Shown: piece after piece, positions 22,817-34,992 of the stretch | Layout: each line of letters opens with the position of its first letter | How positions within the stretch are numbered: the stretch's first letter is position 1 | Origin: Corythucha ciliata | Taxonomy: Eukaryota; Arthropoda; Insecta; Hemiptera; Tingidae | Direction of reading: 5' to 3' | DNA length: 64,000 bases | NCBI GenBank assembly: GCA_038030265.1 | Contig: CM075942.1 | Location: forward strand, 49,194,751-49,258,750 | Notes under the pieces: generated by a model | Seen by the model: the letters and a program-made list of their open reading frames with translations, nothing else | What the model was told of the DNA's origin: nothing | Database searches by the model: none | Translations under genes and position numbers: made by a program

Positions 22817-24100
22817 GCCCCGTTCATGTGAGTTCTACATTGGAAGCTTGCTGCAAATCGGTTTTTTTTTTCAATAACTCAGTCTTGATGGCTTTGTAGG
22901 CATCAAAATTACGTAAAATGGAACTTAAGTGACTACGCTGGGGGATTATCGAAGGAAGGATCGCCGCTATCTAAAAAAAATGAAAATAAATCGGTGCCGG
23001 TCCTTGCTCGTGAGTATCCTATCGCTCAACAATTGACATCTTGTCATCAATAAAAATCGGGCAACTTATTTCAGTCGTAGTGTCCTTTCTAGTACAAAGG
23101 TTCATTAGTGGAAATTCTACAGACGCCCGTCATTTCCCGGCGATGTCGAGCTTGGATAATGTAAAGTACCTCGTTGACGTGGTGAGTGCATTCACACAAA
23201 AGGAATTTCGCGATTTGAAATCACTTGAACCGCAACACGTCGACAGAAGTGGCTTAGTTAGTACTTCGGGAGTTCGGAATTCCGGAGACAAGGGCTTTGT
23301 GATGACAAGAGTGAGTTTTCCGTTGTTATTCAAGAAAAAAGGCCAGTTCACAATTTATTGTCGGTACGGGAAGTAAATGCGAATGGGTGACAGTAGTCGG
23401 ACCAGAGCAATCGTTTCATTTCAAACCCTTTCACGTTGCCTTCCCGTCAATTTTGAAGTGGCTTAACTTTTAACTAGCGCGTTAGGCTCGTTTTACATAT
23501 ACCAGGTTTCTCGCGGCGCGGTTTTGGCTGCCCGTATTGACCACGTACACCTTTACACACGTGCGGTACATATTACTTGGTTCGATGAGAAAGCGGCATT
23601 CACGCGGATTACACGCGGGGGCCTCGTGAAACCGTGTATGTGTGAAAAGAGCGTTGGGAAATGCTTAACGTAGAATGTCCACATGCTCCTTTTATAGTAC
23701 TGAAGAAGATTACCTCACCCTGATGCTTGGAAAAGAATCTGAAGAAGGATACACGGTCCTTTCCAGCCCTCGAGTAGCACCCAACAAACGCGTAGTTCAT
23801 CGGAATTTCGTTCTTTTTGGATCGGTCGAATAAACGCCATTTGTGTATTATAGAATAAAAAGATCACGTTTTGATGATTCTCTAGTCAAATTTCATTTTC
23901 CAAGTAACATAGGAACAAGACTTCTTGGCCGAGCAATGTGGGGAATACACATTCTGTTCTGCCTCAGTGACTGAAACCCGGAAGAAACTGTCACCGTCTG
24001 TGAATCAATTGCTTACAATAGACCTAAATTTCAGCTCATATAAAACATGAAACAAGTTTTGGAACGTTAAAATTAAGTAAATATAAATAAATCACTCATA
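22817..24100. other. Intergenic; one unassigned open frame
   Basis: An open stretch at 23041-23376 has no ATG upstream and starts in-frame only from TTG. It contains GTGAGT at two places (23180, 23311) and could be part of an exon, but I could not build a gene. The leader-like sequence CGCTCAACAATT near 23024 also occurs just before the ATG of the gene at 42360. Confidence 0.25.
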
Positions 24101-25625
24101 GTCCAGTCAAACGGTAGTTCCACGTGGACAAAAATCTCGTCTTCGATTTTTTCACGTTATTTTATGTTTTCTGGGGTGAGAAACACGAATCTGAAGAGAT
24201 CCAACAAAATTTTCTTGTGCGTTTTGAGAAAATCACGAAAAACTGCTCATTTTTGGCACTTTTTTAGTTTTTCGCTTGCAACTCCTCAATGACGCATTCT
24301 ACGGAAAATTGTACCCTGTTCTTTATTGAAGAGCACCAAGTTCTGCGTCGCATCATTTTTTCTTTTGTCACAATTGACCCAGCCGTTTAACCGGTATTGA
24401 TTTTTTCTTAATGGTAATTTTTAGCCACTTTTGGTAAAATTAATAAAACTTACTAAGGCAGCAGCAATTTAAAAACGGGTGTTCTAATCAGAAAATGCCA
24501 TGAAATCAAAGTGGTTCAGAATTGAATTTTACGTAAGTGAAAAGCCTTGAAACCTACAGGAGAAATCAGTGGTATCAGTTATGCGACAAAATCGCGAAAA
24601 AAGGCGGCCCAAAAACCACGTTTTTCTGCACATTTTTGCCAGTAGCTCGGGAACTAGTAGTCCAATTTTTTTCTATGACAAACGATCTGAAAGCTGACTG
24701 AATTTCCTATCAGACCTATTATATGAAATTTCATTTGAAGATAAACATAAGACAGGGTCACGTCAAACAATTCGAAATTTGCTGCAAAAAAACGGTTTTT
24801 GTCACATTTCGTTCTATAACTCAAGAACTATCCATCTGATCAAACTTTAAAGAAACTCATCTGAAAGCTCGTTAAATTCCCTATAAGGAGTCATGTATAG
24901 CGTTTTTATAAAGACCCGATAAGTGGCAATAAAACGCAGTGGGAAATTCGCAAAATGAGTAATTTTCCAATAACTCTTTTCTTCAACCGAACGTTTTTGC
25001 CTATAACTATCGAACGAAGCCTTCGATGAAAATTGCACTATTTTCCAGTGAAATCTGGTGTAATTTACAGTCAGAAGCCATGTTTGCGAAATTTTTCAAG
25101 GCCCGGAAAATATTTTGTACAGGGCGATGTTTTTAAAGGGTTTGTTTTTTAATAAAGTGGCTATGCCCAGCAACTTTGTCCACAAATGTTAAAACTCAAC
25201 ATATCAGTATTATAGGTAGCGTCAGAGATTACATCACTCAACTGAGAGTTGAACTACTTTTATTTTTTCACACAATTTTGCCAAAAGCGACTCAAAATGA
25301 CCATTTTAAAAAGATCAATACCGGCGAAACGGCTGGGTCAATTGTGACAAAAGAAAAAATGATGCGACGCAGAACTTGACGCTCTTCAATAAAGAACAGG
25401 GTAGAATTTTCTGTAGAATGCGTCATTGAGGATTTGCAAGCGAAAAACTAAAATAAGTGCCAAAAATTATCAGTTTTTCGCGATTTTTTCAAAACGCACA
25501 AGTGAATTTTGTTGGATCTTTTCAGATTCGTGTTCCTCACCCCAAAAAACATAGAATAAGGTGAAAAAATCAAAGACGAGATTTTTGTCCACGTATGGTA
25601 TTTTTTTTATACGATTTGACAGGAC
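24101..25625. mobile_element. Fold-back element 2 (intact, TA-flanked)
   Basis: Starts GTCCAGTCAAACGG, ends TTTGACAGGAC, with TA directly on each side (24099-24100 and 25626-25627). The left and right halves are inverted copies of each other almost to the centre; for example 'AATCTGAAGAGATCC' near 24189 is mirrored near 25516. At 1525 bp it is the uninterrupted version of the element at 15826-17631. Nearly the whole element could fold into one long hairpin. Open frames inside are chance. Confidence 0.85.
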
Positions 25626-28190
25626 TATCAATACTGTAATAAATTTGGGGTAACCAGGAAAGATAATATAACCCAACTCTTATCTCGTGTCCGTTCCCGA
25701 TAGGGTTATGCATTTATAAGATCGTGGCCGCTCGAGCGACACGCCGATGTCGGATATTCATCGAATTTAAAACCGAATAAAAAATAAAATAAATTTACGG
25801 TTGGTTACCGATCATGAAACGCACGCTCCCGAATATTTATAATGATTTTTTTTTATAAAAAAAAAAAAAAAAAAAAAAACCGGACTCGGACGCACTTATC
25901 CATTTTTATTTAGGATTATGATGTTTCTGCTTGGTTGATCTTTGAGAAATAACGAGGCGTAGAGTAATGAGCTGCCAGGCTAACATTTTCTGAGGAAACT
26001 CTTATAATGCTCCTTCTCTCAAAAAAAAAGAAAAATATTTAAAACTAAATTTTTTGCATTTGTAATAATGATCTTGTTGAAAAATACAACTACAAAAACA
26101 AGTTCTACAGAAAAAGCGCTGTACCAAGGAGTTTTGGCTCAAGAGCCTGGTACAGCCCCTGAATTTAAAAAAAAATGGAGCCCTATGGAAACCAGGGGGG
26201 CAAGTACGATGGGGCGTTATAATTTTAACACGGCTTTATCCTGTCACAACTAAAACGGTTGCCACGTGGATACCACCCGTGTTATTTCATATAAGACCCC
26301 TTCGTACTTGGGCCCCAAGGGGGGGCAAGTATGAAGGGGTGTTATAATTTTAACATGACGTTAAGGGTCCCCGTACACGTAAAATAATTATTGCACAATA
26401 AATTATTTGTACAATATTTTGTTTTAAGATGTTTACGGATAAAAAATTTTTGTTCATTAATTAAGCAACCCATCAATACAACCCACAAACGTTCAATTTC
26501 ATTGTGCAACCCTTGGTTTGCGCAATATTTATAGTATACTTGTATGGGCTACTTTACCCCAACAACAAAGAGGAAGTTTCACATGTTGCAAAAATATTTT
26601 TTTCTGGTCGAACACATGAATACATGAATTCTTATAAAAACGTTTACAAAAAATTAAATCGTGCTGGAAATATTTTTTTTTAATTAATAAAAATAAGAAA
26701 TTTTGGTTCCCGACAAAACGCTTCATGACGTCACGAATGCGTACTCTGTCCTTGTCTTACTAAGTATATTTTGTGTCACTCCTCGACATGAGGCACAGTT
26801 CTCTTCATTGGACGGTGCAACGTGGTTATTATTTGTCAAGCCACCAGTGCACTGAGGGGCAACGTTGCCAAGTGGAAAATACGTTCATTTCGGTCAATTT
26901 TTTTTCAAAATGGCTACGTTGACCAAATAACTTACTCGTGTGAAAAGGCATTTGAAAGATCGGAAATAAGCGAGAAATGTAGAATTAATTCAGCTATGTT
27001 TTTGGTAGTTTTTTTTAGGTGTCCTAAGCCTCAGAAATTGTCCTTTTCTTACGACAATATTATATTTCAACCTCTGGCGACGTTTCGGCCCCTCTGGCCA
27101 TGGTCAGGGTCAGCGCCTTACTTTTATCCCTTCCCAAGCTCCTCGTACAACAGTCGAGACTCCCAAGGTGTCCCATGGTGAAAATGCCTCGCCTTCCAAC
27201 TGACTGCCTCACTGTTAATTTTGGTAGTTTGCTCTCTGCATTAAAACTCGAAAAACACTCTAGGGGATTAAATGCGCGATTCCCCAAAAAACGAGTCGAC
27301 GAAATAGACAGATAAGAGGAGTCTCACTCCCAAACTCGTGCGAAAGAAGGTTATGTCACTTAACCCCTTTTTCCCAGCAGAAATCAGATTTCTGGCACTT
27401 GGGAAAAAAGAGTTAATAGAAGTGTAGTCTTATTCCCAAGGAAACCTAGATGGATGAGCAGTTAGCCCTTTCTGGCCATGGGCATACCTAATATTCCAAA
27501 AGGGGGTTTCGTTGAAATCATTTTTATTTAGCTTTATAGTTAGGTGAACTAACGCTAGAAAGCACTAACTCAAAAACACCAAAATTGCATTTTATCCCCT
27601 TTTTCGCGGGCAGTCGTAGTACATTTCCCTCAAAGTCTCGCCCTATGAACCTTAATTCCTCATTAAAACGGTTGTCACCTCGATACCACCCGTGTTTTTT
27701 CATAAAACACCCTTTCGTACTTCAGCCCCAGGGTAGTGCAAGCAGACATGACTGGGAACAGTGGGAACCTCCGCACAAACACCACCTGTAAAAACTGGAA
27801 ATTTTGGCCCCGAGTCGGGAGAGGTGAAAAACGCCACGACAATTGGCAGCGAATCTTACTGGAGAGTGGAGACTCCACCGCCACCCAAAATCTTAATTTT
27901 GCGGCTCAAATTATCGAAATGTCACCTAAGAGCTGAGCTTTTTCCGGGAAAATCCAACAGCACGGTAGGAAATTGACGATTTGTAGTATATACGAAAAGT
28001 GAAATTTCGATGTACCGTAACGCAAAATTAAGATTGTCGCCAGAGGTGAAGCCTCCAGAAGAAAGCTCACAAGCACATCCGCCTATAAAATTGAGAAACA
28101 GCGTTTCTGTAGGTACTTAGGCGGATGAAACGTATAAGGCATGCGAATTTGCTGTTCCAGAGACCAGTACCTTAATTGAGAAAAAGTGAT
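25626..28190. other. Intergenic, mixed repeats
   Basis: Contains a poly-A tract (25856-25879) and a dispersed repeat seen at 26252-26322 and again at 27664-27740 (shared 'CGGTTG..AC.T.GATACCACCCGTGTT'). Part of it forms an inverted pair with 'GGGGGCAAGTACGATGGGG' at 26198. A decayed hammerhead-like motif lies at 27079-27107. No gene supported. Confidence 0.4.
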
Positions 28191-28570
28191 CATAAGCGGC
28201 TAAAATTTAGCTAACGCCATTTTAGCCTTTCTGGAGGCAACTTCGCTGCGAACTTAATGGAAAAACACTAATTCGTCGCTAAAAGTTTTTTTTTTTTTAA
28301 CACAAACGCGAGGCTACAATCAAGAAGCCAAGGTGAAAATTGAGAAAACGAAAAAAGCTGTATAATTAGCCGCTGAAACTGGTAAAATCACAAATTCGCG
28401 GCTAGAATTGAGGAAAAGTGTTATTTCACAGAAAAACTCTTATATGCAGCTCATTGAGAAAACCGTCTAATCCACGGTTAAAGTTGATTAAATGCATTAA
28501 TTCACAGATTAATTGAGAGAAATGGATGAAAAGCGTTATAATGTACAGGTGAAGTTGAGAAAAAGTGTTA
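28190..28570. repeat. Degenerate ~30-bp tandem array, type 1
   Basis: Imperfect units around 'CTAAAATTGAGAAAA...CTAATTCG'. Confidence 0.55.
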
Positions 28571-29244
28571 AAGCGCGTGGTTTCTCTTTGCAATTGGGAT
28601 TGACCTTTAAAGTTTAGAATAAATCGCTAATAATTCGTGGTGTATGGGATGAATGTCTGCTCTGTCAAATTTGTGCGAGCTGGACAAAATGTCCTGGAGG
28701 TGCAGGTGAGATCCAACCGATGAGCCACCTTGTGCATCCTCGTGCATTCGATTCTTCTCTTCTTCTGTCCCACCCCCTCCCCCAAGAGGGATTATCAATG
28801 CTGTTGACAAGGCTCAACTTTCGAGGTAATTTTTTTAGGCCCCCTCCCCCTCTCATCAACCGACATCCATGGGAGAGAGTCCAATAAGAATCCCACTCGA
28901 AAGTTAATTCTATCGCTCGTGAGGGATCGCAGTCAATTAAGCCAACGACGTTAGAAGTTAGTACCTACTGTTTCGAACAGAAGGTGTGTTGAGCCCTCGC
29001 TTACAGCCAATCATCCTGAGAAGCTCAATGAATGGCCCATTTTACCGGCGAGAGATAACTATAGCTTGATAGCTTCTTCTCTCTCTCCACTCTGTTCAGG
29101 CCAAATGATGTCCTTGGTTCGTAACCTAGACCAGCCGGAAATCCGGGAATGTTGAAACTCCAAAGGGTCCACGTACTACCAATTTTTAATATGTTTGTAT
29201 ATTAAACAAGATATGTAATTAAGAATATGTTTGTACGCGTCAAA

Positions 29245-29776
29245 CTATTGCATTCGTCCAGACGCAAGTCCTAGGGCCATGCTAGTCATACCATTGATAT
29301 CGTCAACGCTGTCCATCGTCGTTGTGGTCGTATTCTTTGAAGACGAGGAGACTTTCATGTTGACAGAACTTTGTTGGCTCGATGTCATCGTAATTGATTT
29401 GTCCTAAGACGTGAAATGAAACGAATTAAATCCACAGGATGATTGCCGAATTTCACATCCTTTCCACCGTTGAAGAAGCTTGGGACGCTCGTCCGGTCAG
29501 CCTGACCGTCCCAGCACCATACGAGATTCGTCGCGAGTTGTCATCGTGATGCTCTTCCTTGACATTATTCTGATTGTTTCCAAAATTAAATTCTATAGGC
29601 CCGGAGTCGCTCGTTATTGCCTCTATGCCTCCCGCGTGTTGGACTTCGCTTGAAGCGCCCTATTTTAATAATTCACTGTAATAAAATTAATGAGTTCATA
29701 ATGGGTGGGGAGGAGGGCGTGTAAAACTCACAAAAATAACGAAACTTAACAGAAGAAAAGCCTGAACGGTAGGCAT
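29245..29776 (-). CDS. Distant family member, predicted secreted, about 131 aa
   Basis: Exon 1 (29776-29732) encodes MPTVQAFLLLSFVIF and ends at GTGAGT. Exon 2 starts at 29659 (GASSEVQHAGG). It carries PIEFNFGNNQNN then EEHHDDN, which lines up with DIEANYRNNQFN...DHEDDH of the gene at 47507. Exon 3 (29403-29245) begins DKS, like GDKS in that gene, then becomes very Ser/Thr-rich (SSSSKNTTTTT) and ends ASGRMQ. The exon 2 donor is uncertain: I placed it at 29467 (ACG|GTGGAA, phase 0). A GTATGG donor at about 29526 would instead give a ~63-residue product ending shortly after exon 2. Function unknown; the shared pattern is the only clue. Confidence 0.5.
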
Positions 29777-30973
29777 GACCGTCCTTTGCTGACCAAGAGA
29801 TGCGTCAAAATGAACGGGCTACCCCGCGACCCTTGTTTTTAAAATCTAGACCCTCCTGCTCAACCGCATCTTCTAAAACAATCAAATCATAATAAAATTA
29901 TTTTTTATTCATTGCCTGCGTCACCCTAGCCACAGGCATAATTTGACCATCATGCAATGACCTAGCATCGTGCTACTGAATATTGATAGTAAAATACGTA
30001 TTCAGCACAAATGTTGCTGTATTTTCCTTCAGAGTTTTCTTTTGGCTCTACGCTATAGTCTTGTGAATTTGGTTTTGTAGGGTCTTACACGCACGATCTA
30101 CCACAACACTGCGCCAGTAATCTAGCCGAAAGTCGTAACGGGCACCTTGAAAGTATTTGTATTAATGTCGAAGAGAATTTCAGATTTAATACACAGCAAT
30201 TTTATGATTCAATCATTTTTTTTTTTAATCGATTTCACCATTTTAAAAAGCAGAATTCTTCAGCAGTCGTCTATTTTGTCCTTCACATTACAATAGTATA
30301 TTACGATCCAAGGGCGGTATGGCGCTCATTACGGTCGAGGGCGACAGGAAGTGCTGCCCTGAGGTGAAGCCGAGGGCAGTTGTCGAGATCGTAATGAGGA
30401 ATACCGCCCGAGTGTTGTACGCTATTTTTTGTACAGCCGAAGTTCATAATTATTATAATAATAATCATAAAGCCCAGTCTTTAAAGCCCCGTTCAGAAGC
30501 TATGTGCTATGTATCTATGGAGTCGTCTTTGCAACCAATAAAATTAATTTCTTGGAAAAATGAAGCATTTTGATAGGTTGCACAGACTCCACAGACGCAT
30601 AGCATAGGATTTGCTTAATAAGCTAAAGTGAACACACACTCTAGCCAGCGAATGAAAGGATGACGTAGCTGATACAGAGAGAACTTTAATCGCCTCTCAG
30701 CGTAATTTACATTGCTTATTTTTGTGTTTTTATGGCTAATGTACAATTTAAAAACAAAATTAGGAAGAACAATTTTTTAAAAAACCACAAAAGACCTAAA
30801 AGAAGACGCAGCGGGCTGATATTTTTCTTTACGCCCGGCGGGCGGCATAAACCTCATGTCGCCAGCTCAAGGCTCTCCCAGCGGGCGAATTTCGAGTCTT
30901 TACGCCCGGCTGTACAAAACTGCCATTACAAACTGCGCATTCCCCCTACTATCCTGTAAATAGCCGAAATAAA

Positions 30974-30974
<1 letters not shown>

Positions 30975-31017
<43 letters not shown>
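30975..31017. repeat. (ACT)n microsatellite
   Basis: About 14 consecutive ACT units following an AATAAA-containing stretch. Confidence 0.95.
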
Positions 31018-31018
<1 letters not shown>

Positions 31019-31833
31019 TTGTCACATTTTATTGTCATTTTATCATCACACCCGTCAGCTCAGCTACTCTCTCATAAGGGGGGGGGGGATAAAAAAAGGA
31101 AGGAAAATGTGAGGGAAAGCAAATCATATACACTCTAGATTCTAGGACTAGGAAGTTGGAAAATAACATACTTATTTTAGTGTTAATTGGTAGTACCAAT
31201 TTGCGGAAAAAATAGTGCAATTGATTGTGAAGGAGCCAAATCCAAGAAATCTGGAAATGGAAGAGCGAAAATCGTTAGAAATTGTGGGATGAATGATCCA
31301 AAATCACGACAATTGTTTTTGAACGAGGCGAATTCGTTTTTTAAAATGTTGAATTGTATACAAAATTATAAAATAAAAGCGATTATATGTATAGTATACA
31401 AGCAATTACAAGCGATTATATATGTATATGTTTAAAAAGGGCTAAAGCCATGTGGTACAAACGCAAACCCCGATGGATTTGAAGGAGTCATATCCAAGTA
31501 ATTTAGGTCTGAAAGAGTGAAAGTATGCGAAATTGTGGTTTGAAAGAGCCCACGGAATTTGGGTTTTAAAAGAGCAAAATTGCCTGAAATTGGGATTTGA
31601 AAGAGAGGAGTGCGGAGGTTTTCCGTTTGGAAATCCATGTAACTGGGGTTTGTGGTATCCAAAATAACATTGGCTTTTTGAGTTACCCCAACCCATACAT
31701 TTTGTTTTTGAAAAAGCTAAATTAATAATGTGATCGATTAAGCTTCGAGGTTTAGTAGGTAATGCACGCAAAAAGCTGTAGCCGTAGGAGCCTACATTGT
31801 CTGCCTTCCCTCGTTGAGGTGCGTTAAAAACGA

Positions 31834-31861
31834 ACCGGTTTCGGCTGCTCGCCATCTTCAG
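31834..31861 (-). ncRNA. Hammerhead-like motif, variant core
   Basis: On the - strand it reads CTGAAGA, TGGC-GAGCA-GCC, then GAAACCGGT. GAAA is followed by the palindrome ACCGGU, a loop-free stem III ending in U, as in minimal Penelope-type ribozymes. The first core box has A instead of U at the variable position, and one U beside stem II is unpaired. Likely related or decayed. Confidence 0.3.
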
Positions 31862-34555
31862 CGTCTGGAAGTACAATTGAGTTTCAGTTCGTTTTTTTAA
31901 CTTGGGTGATCCACGCGTGGGCTCAATTTGCGGTGGGACTTACAAGATAGGGGGGCAGATAAGACGATATTTCGTGACAGACTTCGTGAAAGAGACCGGT
32001 TTGCTGGGGGGAAAAAAAGTCTTGGAACGTGCCAATTTTGGGGAAAAGATTACCATAAACTCACCGTTTTTCGAATATATTAGAACCGAAACCTACAATA
32101 AAGCATTTAATTAGCTCCTAATGATGTAATTTTCACTGCTACTCATAAAGCTTTGGCCGCTAACGAGACCAGCTGGACTGGACTCTACGCCCACTATTAA
32201 AAAAAAGGTCTCGAAAGACGCAATAGAGACAAAAGTAAATGCCAGAAACGTGTTATTTCACTGATATTTAGACGGTAAACTTGCAAAATCTTCAAATGTA
32301 GAAATTTCACGGCGACTTGACTCCAGTGATGCTATTCAGCAGCTTTTTTGGCACACCATTTGTTCATTGAATGCTTTATCTGCTTTGCATATTTCATTCA
32401 ATGGCACGTATAGAATCACGTTCAAAGGCAAAATAATTACCTACTTTACAATTTATAGCTGGTTTCCCCCCTGAAACAATGATTTCACGTCTACGCGTTG
32501 CCGTAAGCAAGCTGTTTCACAACATATTTTGTCCCGAACTTGCATTTTAGAAATATTTATCCTCAAAAAATGCAATATATTTGCTTATTTCATCCAACAA
32601 ATAACGATTTCTTGGCCACTGGCTAATATTTTTGCGGCTATTTAGTGAAACTGGCAAATTTCTATAGCTACTTAGCAGTTTCATGACTATTGATTGATAT
32701 TCACTGGTTGTTAAGGTTTAATTACACCAATCGGGTAGCTCGGCCGAGTACTGGGCCGAGACAATATCACTTGTTCGTCACTCGTCCGAGTACTGTCTGT
32801 GGTGATTATACAATCATGGGTTTTACTACGGTACGTGTAAACGGGCTCCGAAACTTGTTTATCGACCAAATGCTTCTGACATTGATTGATTGAAAGTATA
32901 TCCACGAAAAATTGCCACTTTCACCGATCAAAAACCATTATTTGGGCGAAATTTCAAGTCTTATTTGTTTTTTTACGGGTAAAGTGTTTAGTTTTAGCGC
33001 TAAATTGACGGTTTAGTCTTTCTGTGATTTTGTTGTAGCATCGACCGGTTTCACTCACTAAAAACGATCTTCGTTGGTTTCACTCTCTAAAAATCGTATT
33101 TCACGGCAAAAAATCGGGGTTTCACTCCCTGGAAAATTGAGGGGGTTTGGCTTCCATCAAAGAGAAAGTTTTAAGGCCTTTCTGTGCTTTGGATTTTCTT
33201 GACATCGTTTTTCTGTAGTTTGATATTGCTGTGGTTTTGCCTTTCTGTAGTTTCGGCAGGAAATCAATAGTTAATTGGGTTCTTCACAGATTTCTGTGAA
33301 GAGACAAATGAAATGAAAATCTGTGAAAAGGACATTAAACTATTGATTTTCTACCGATATAAATCCTTCACAACGTCGCCGCATCAAAATTATAATGATT
33401 TCTGTAGTTTGGTCATTCTGTTCGGCCTTTCTGTGGTTGAGCGTTACTGTGGTGTGCCCTTTCTGTGCTTTGGCCTTTAACGTTTTAGTATTTAACGTTT
33501 ATACCTTGTTTTAGTTGAAGCTTCAGTTTCTCGGGTTCAGGTAATTAAAAAACCCCTCACTCTTACACTCACTCACTCTCTCTCTAGTACCTCACTAGTA
33601 CCTATAGTCGGATCGGTGAAAGAATGTGCATGAAATTACCCTCTCTCTTTTCCCTAAACCCACATGACTTACCGCTTCCTCACCTTCACCTGAGAGGAGC
33701 CTCTCCTATTTCATCGGTAAAACTCTCTGTTATTGGTTGTAGTTGTTTAAATAAGTGGAGAATTAGATAGAGAACCACGTTGAGAGAGGGAAAAAGCGGG
33801 CTTACGGCCTCCCACCACTCATGCACATTCTTTCGCCGATCCGTCTATAGGTCGTCGCCGGCCCTTACCTGGCCTGAACCCCATCTTTGGCCCGGATTCC
33901 CCAGCAGAGCCGTTAACATCGCTCATTGTCAGCTCAACCCGTCAGCCGCGACTGGTGGCCAACCCGAATCCGCTCGTTTGGCTTCTTTCAAACCCCTTAT
34001 TTTGCGGGCTTCTCTATGTAAAAAACAATTTGTGCCTAATGTTTCACTCTGTGAAAAAGCGTTTGGCGCATTCTAAAATCTAATTTCCCGGATTTGACTT
34101 TCCTGATGGAAACCAAATTTCCTCGGTTTGGCTTTCTTGAAAGATCCAATTTAACGCAGAAAGCAACAAATAAATCATTTGAACAATAATTACTAGAATT
34201 TTCTATGCCAATGAAACAGTGATTTGGGCTGCAATGGTCCACCGCCCGCCCACACGGATAACCGCAGTTGATGCATTGAGTAGGTCATGCACGAATGGAT
34301 CTTCAACTGACCACTGACGTAATTTTATGGTTAGGTGGTGTGTTTTGACGATTGGTAAGCGCATCGTTCTCCCAGGATTTATCGAGACAATGAATAATGA
34401 AACCACGAGTGTACAAAAAAAAATAGAGGTCAAATCAACAATTTCGTTTGCGAAACTATCAGAATGAGCCATTAAAGGCGTTGCACGACTTTACGCACCA
34501 ATAGCACTACTTTTTTTACGACAAAAATTTAATTATTTATCGCGCTTTGAAGATT

Positions 34556-34560
34556 TATAA
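34556..34560 (+). promoter_or_regulatory. TATA box for the gene at 34618
   Basis: TATAA in AGATTTATAAG, 58-62 bases before the ATG. The same context stands before the inverted paralogue at 42360. Confidence 0.55.
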
Positions 34561-34617
34561 GAGAATGTGTAAAATATATTCAATCTACAGTTTATCACTC
34601 AACGATTCCGGGCAGAC

Positions 34618-34992
34618 ATGCGTTTCCTACTGTTTTTCCTACTGGGGTGTCTTCTCGCCGTAAGTAAAAAATTGAACGGGCATGGAATGAGATGAACAGA
34701 GTGAAAATTATTGTATGGACATGTTTAACACAAGTTTCGTTTTCAAGCAACTCGCGGTGTCGTCGCCAGTCCCTGGAAAGGAAGTAGGCAATCATTTTAT
34801 TTTAATATTAATTTTATCACAGCTAGATCTAAATAACAAAGTATCGAATTATAGGACAAGGGCCTGCTAAATATCATCGACGGTTTCAACGCTAAATTTG
34901 GCTCCAACACCGGAAATAAGTCTGTAAAGACAAAAGACGATCACGACGTGGTAGTAATAGATGACGCTCATCAATCCACTAACATCAGCTGA
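34618..34992 (+). CDS. DxHD-family small secreted protein, member 3 (71 aa)
   Basis: Exons 34618-34659 (MRFLLFFLLGCLLA), 34748-34783 (QLAVSSPVPGKE) and 34855-34992 (46 codons), with introns of 88 and 71 bases. The donors are GTAAGT and GTAGGC and the second acceptor is the purine-rich ATTATAG. The mature chain starts DKGLLNIIDGFNAKFGS, then GNKSVKTKDDHDVVVIDD and ends HQSTNIS. It has the clearest DDHD core of the family. A TATA box lies 62 bases upstream and AATAAA is at 35067-35072. It is the near twin of the - strand gene at 42001-42360, including flanks, so one arose from the other by an inverted duplication. Function unknown. Confidence 0.8.

Larger units (their letters stand above)
29777..34550. 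other. Intergenic, repeats and simple sequence
   Basis: Holds an inverted pair with GGGCGGTAT at 30310 and ATACCGCCC at 30401, the (ACT)n run at 30975-31017, type 2 degenerate arrays at 31190-31720 and 32940-33130, and a hammerhead-like motif at 31834-31861. No gene was supported. Confidence 0.4.

Noticed and set aside
23041..23376. 111-codon open frame
   Set aside because: No ATG before position 23142 in the frame, and neither the ends nor the content gave a consistent gene model.
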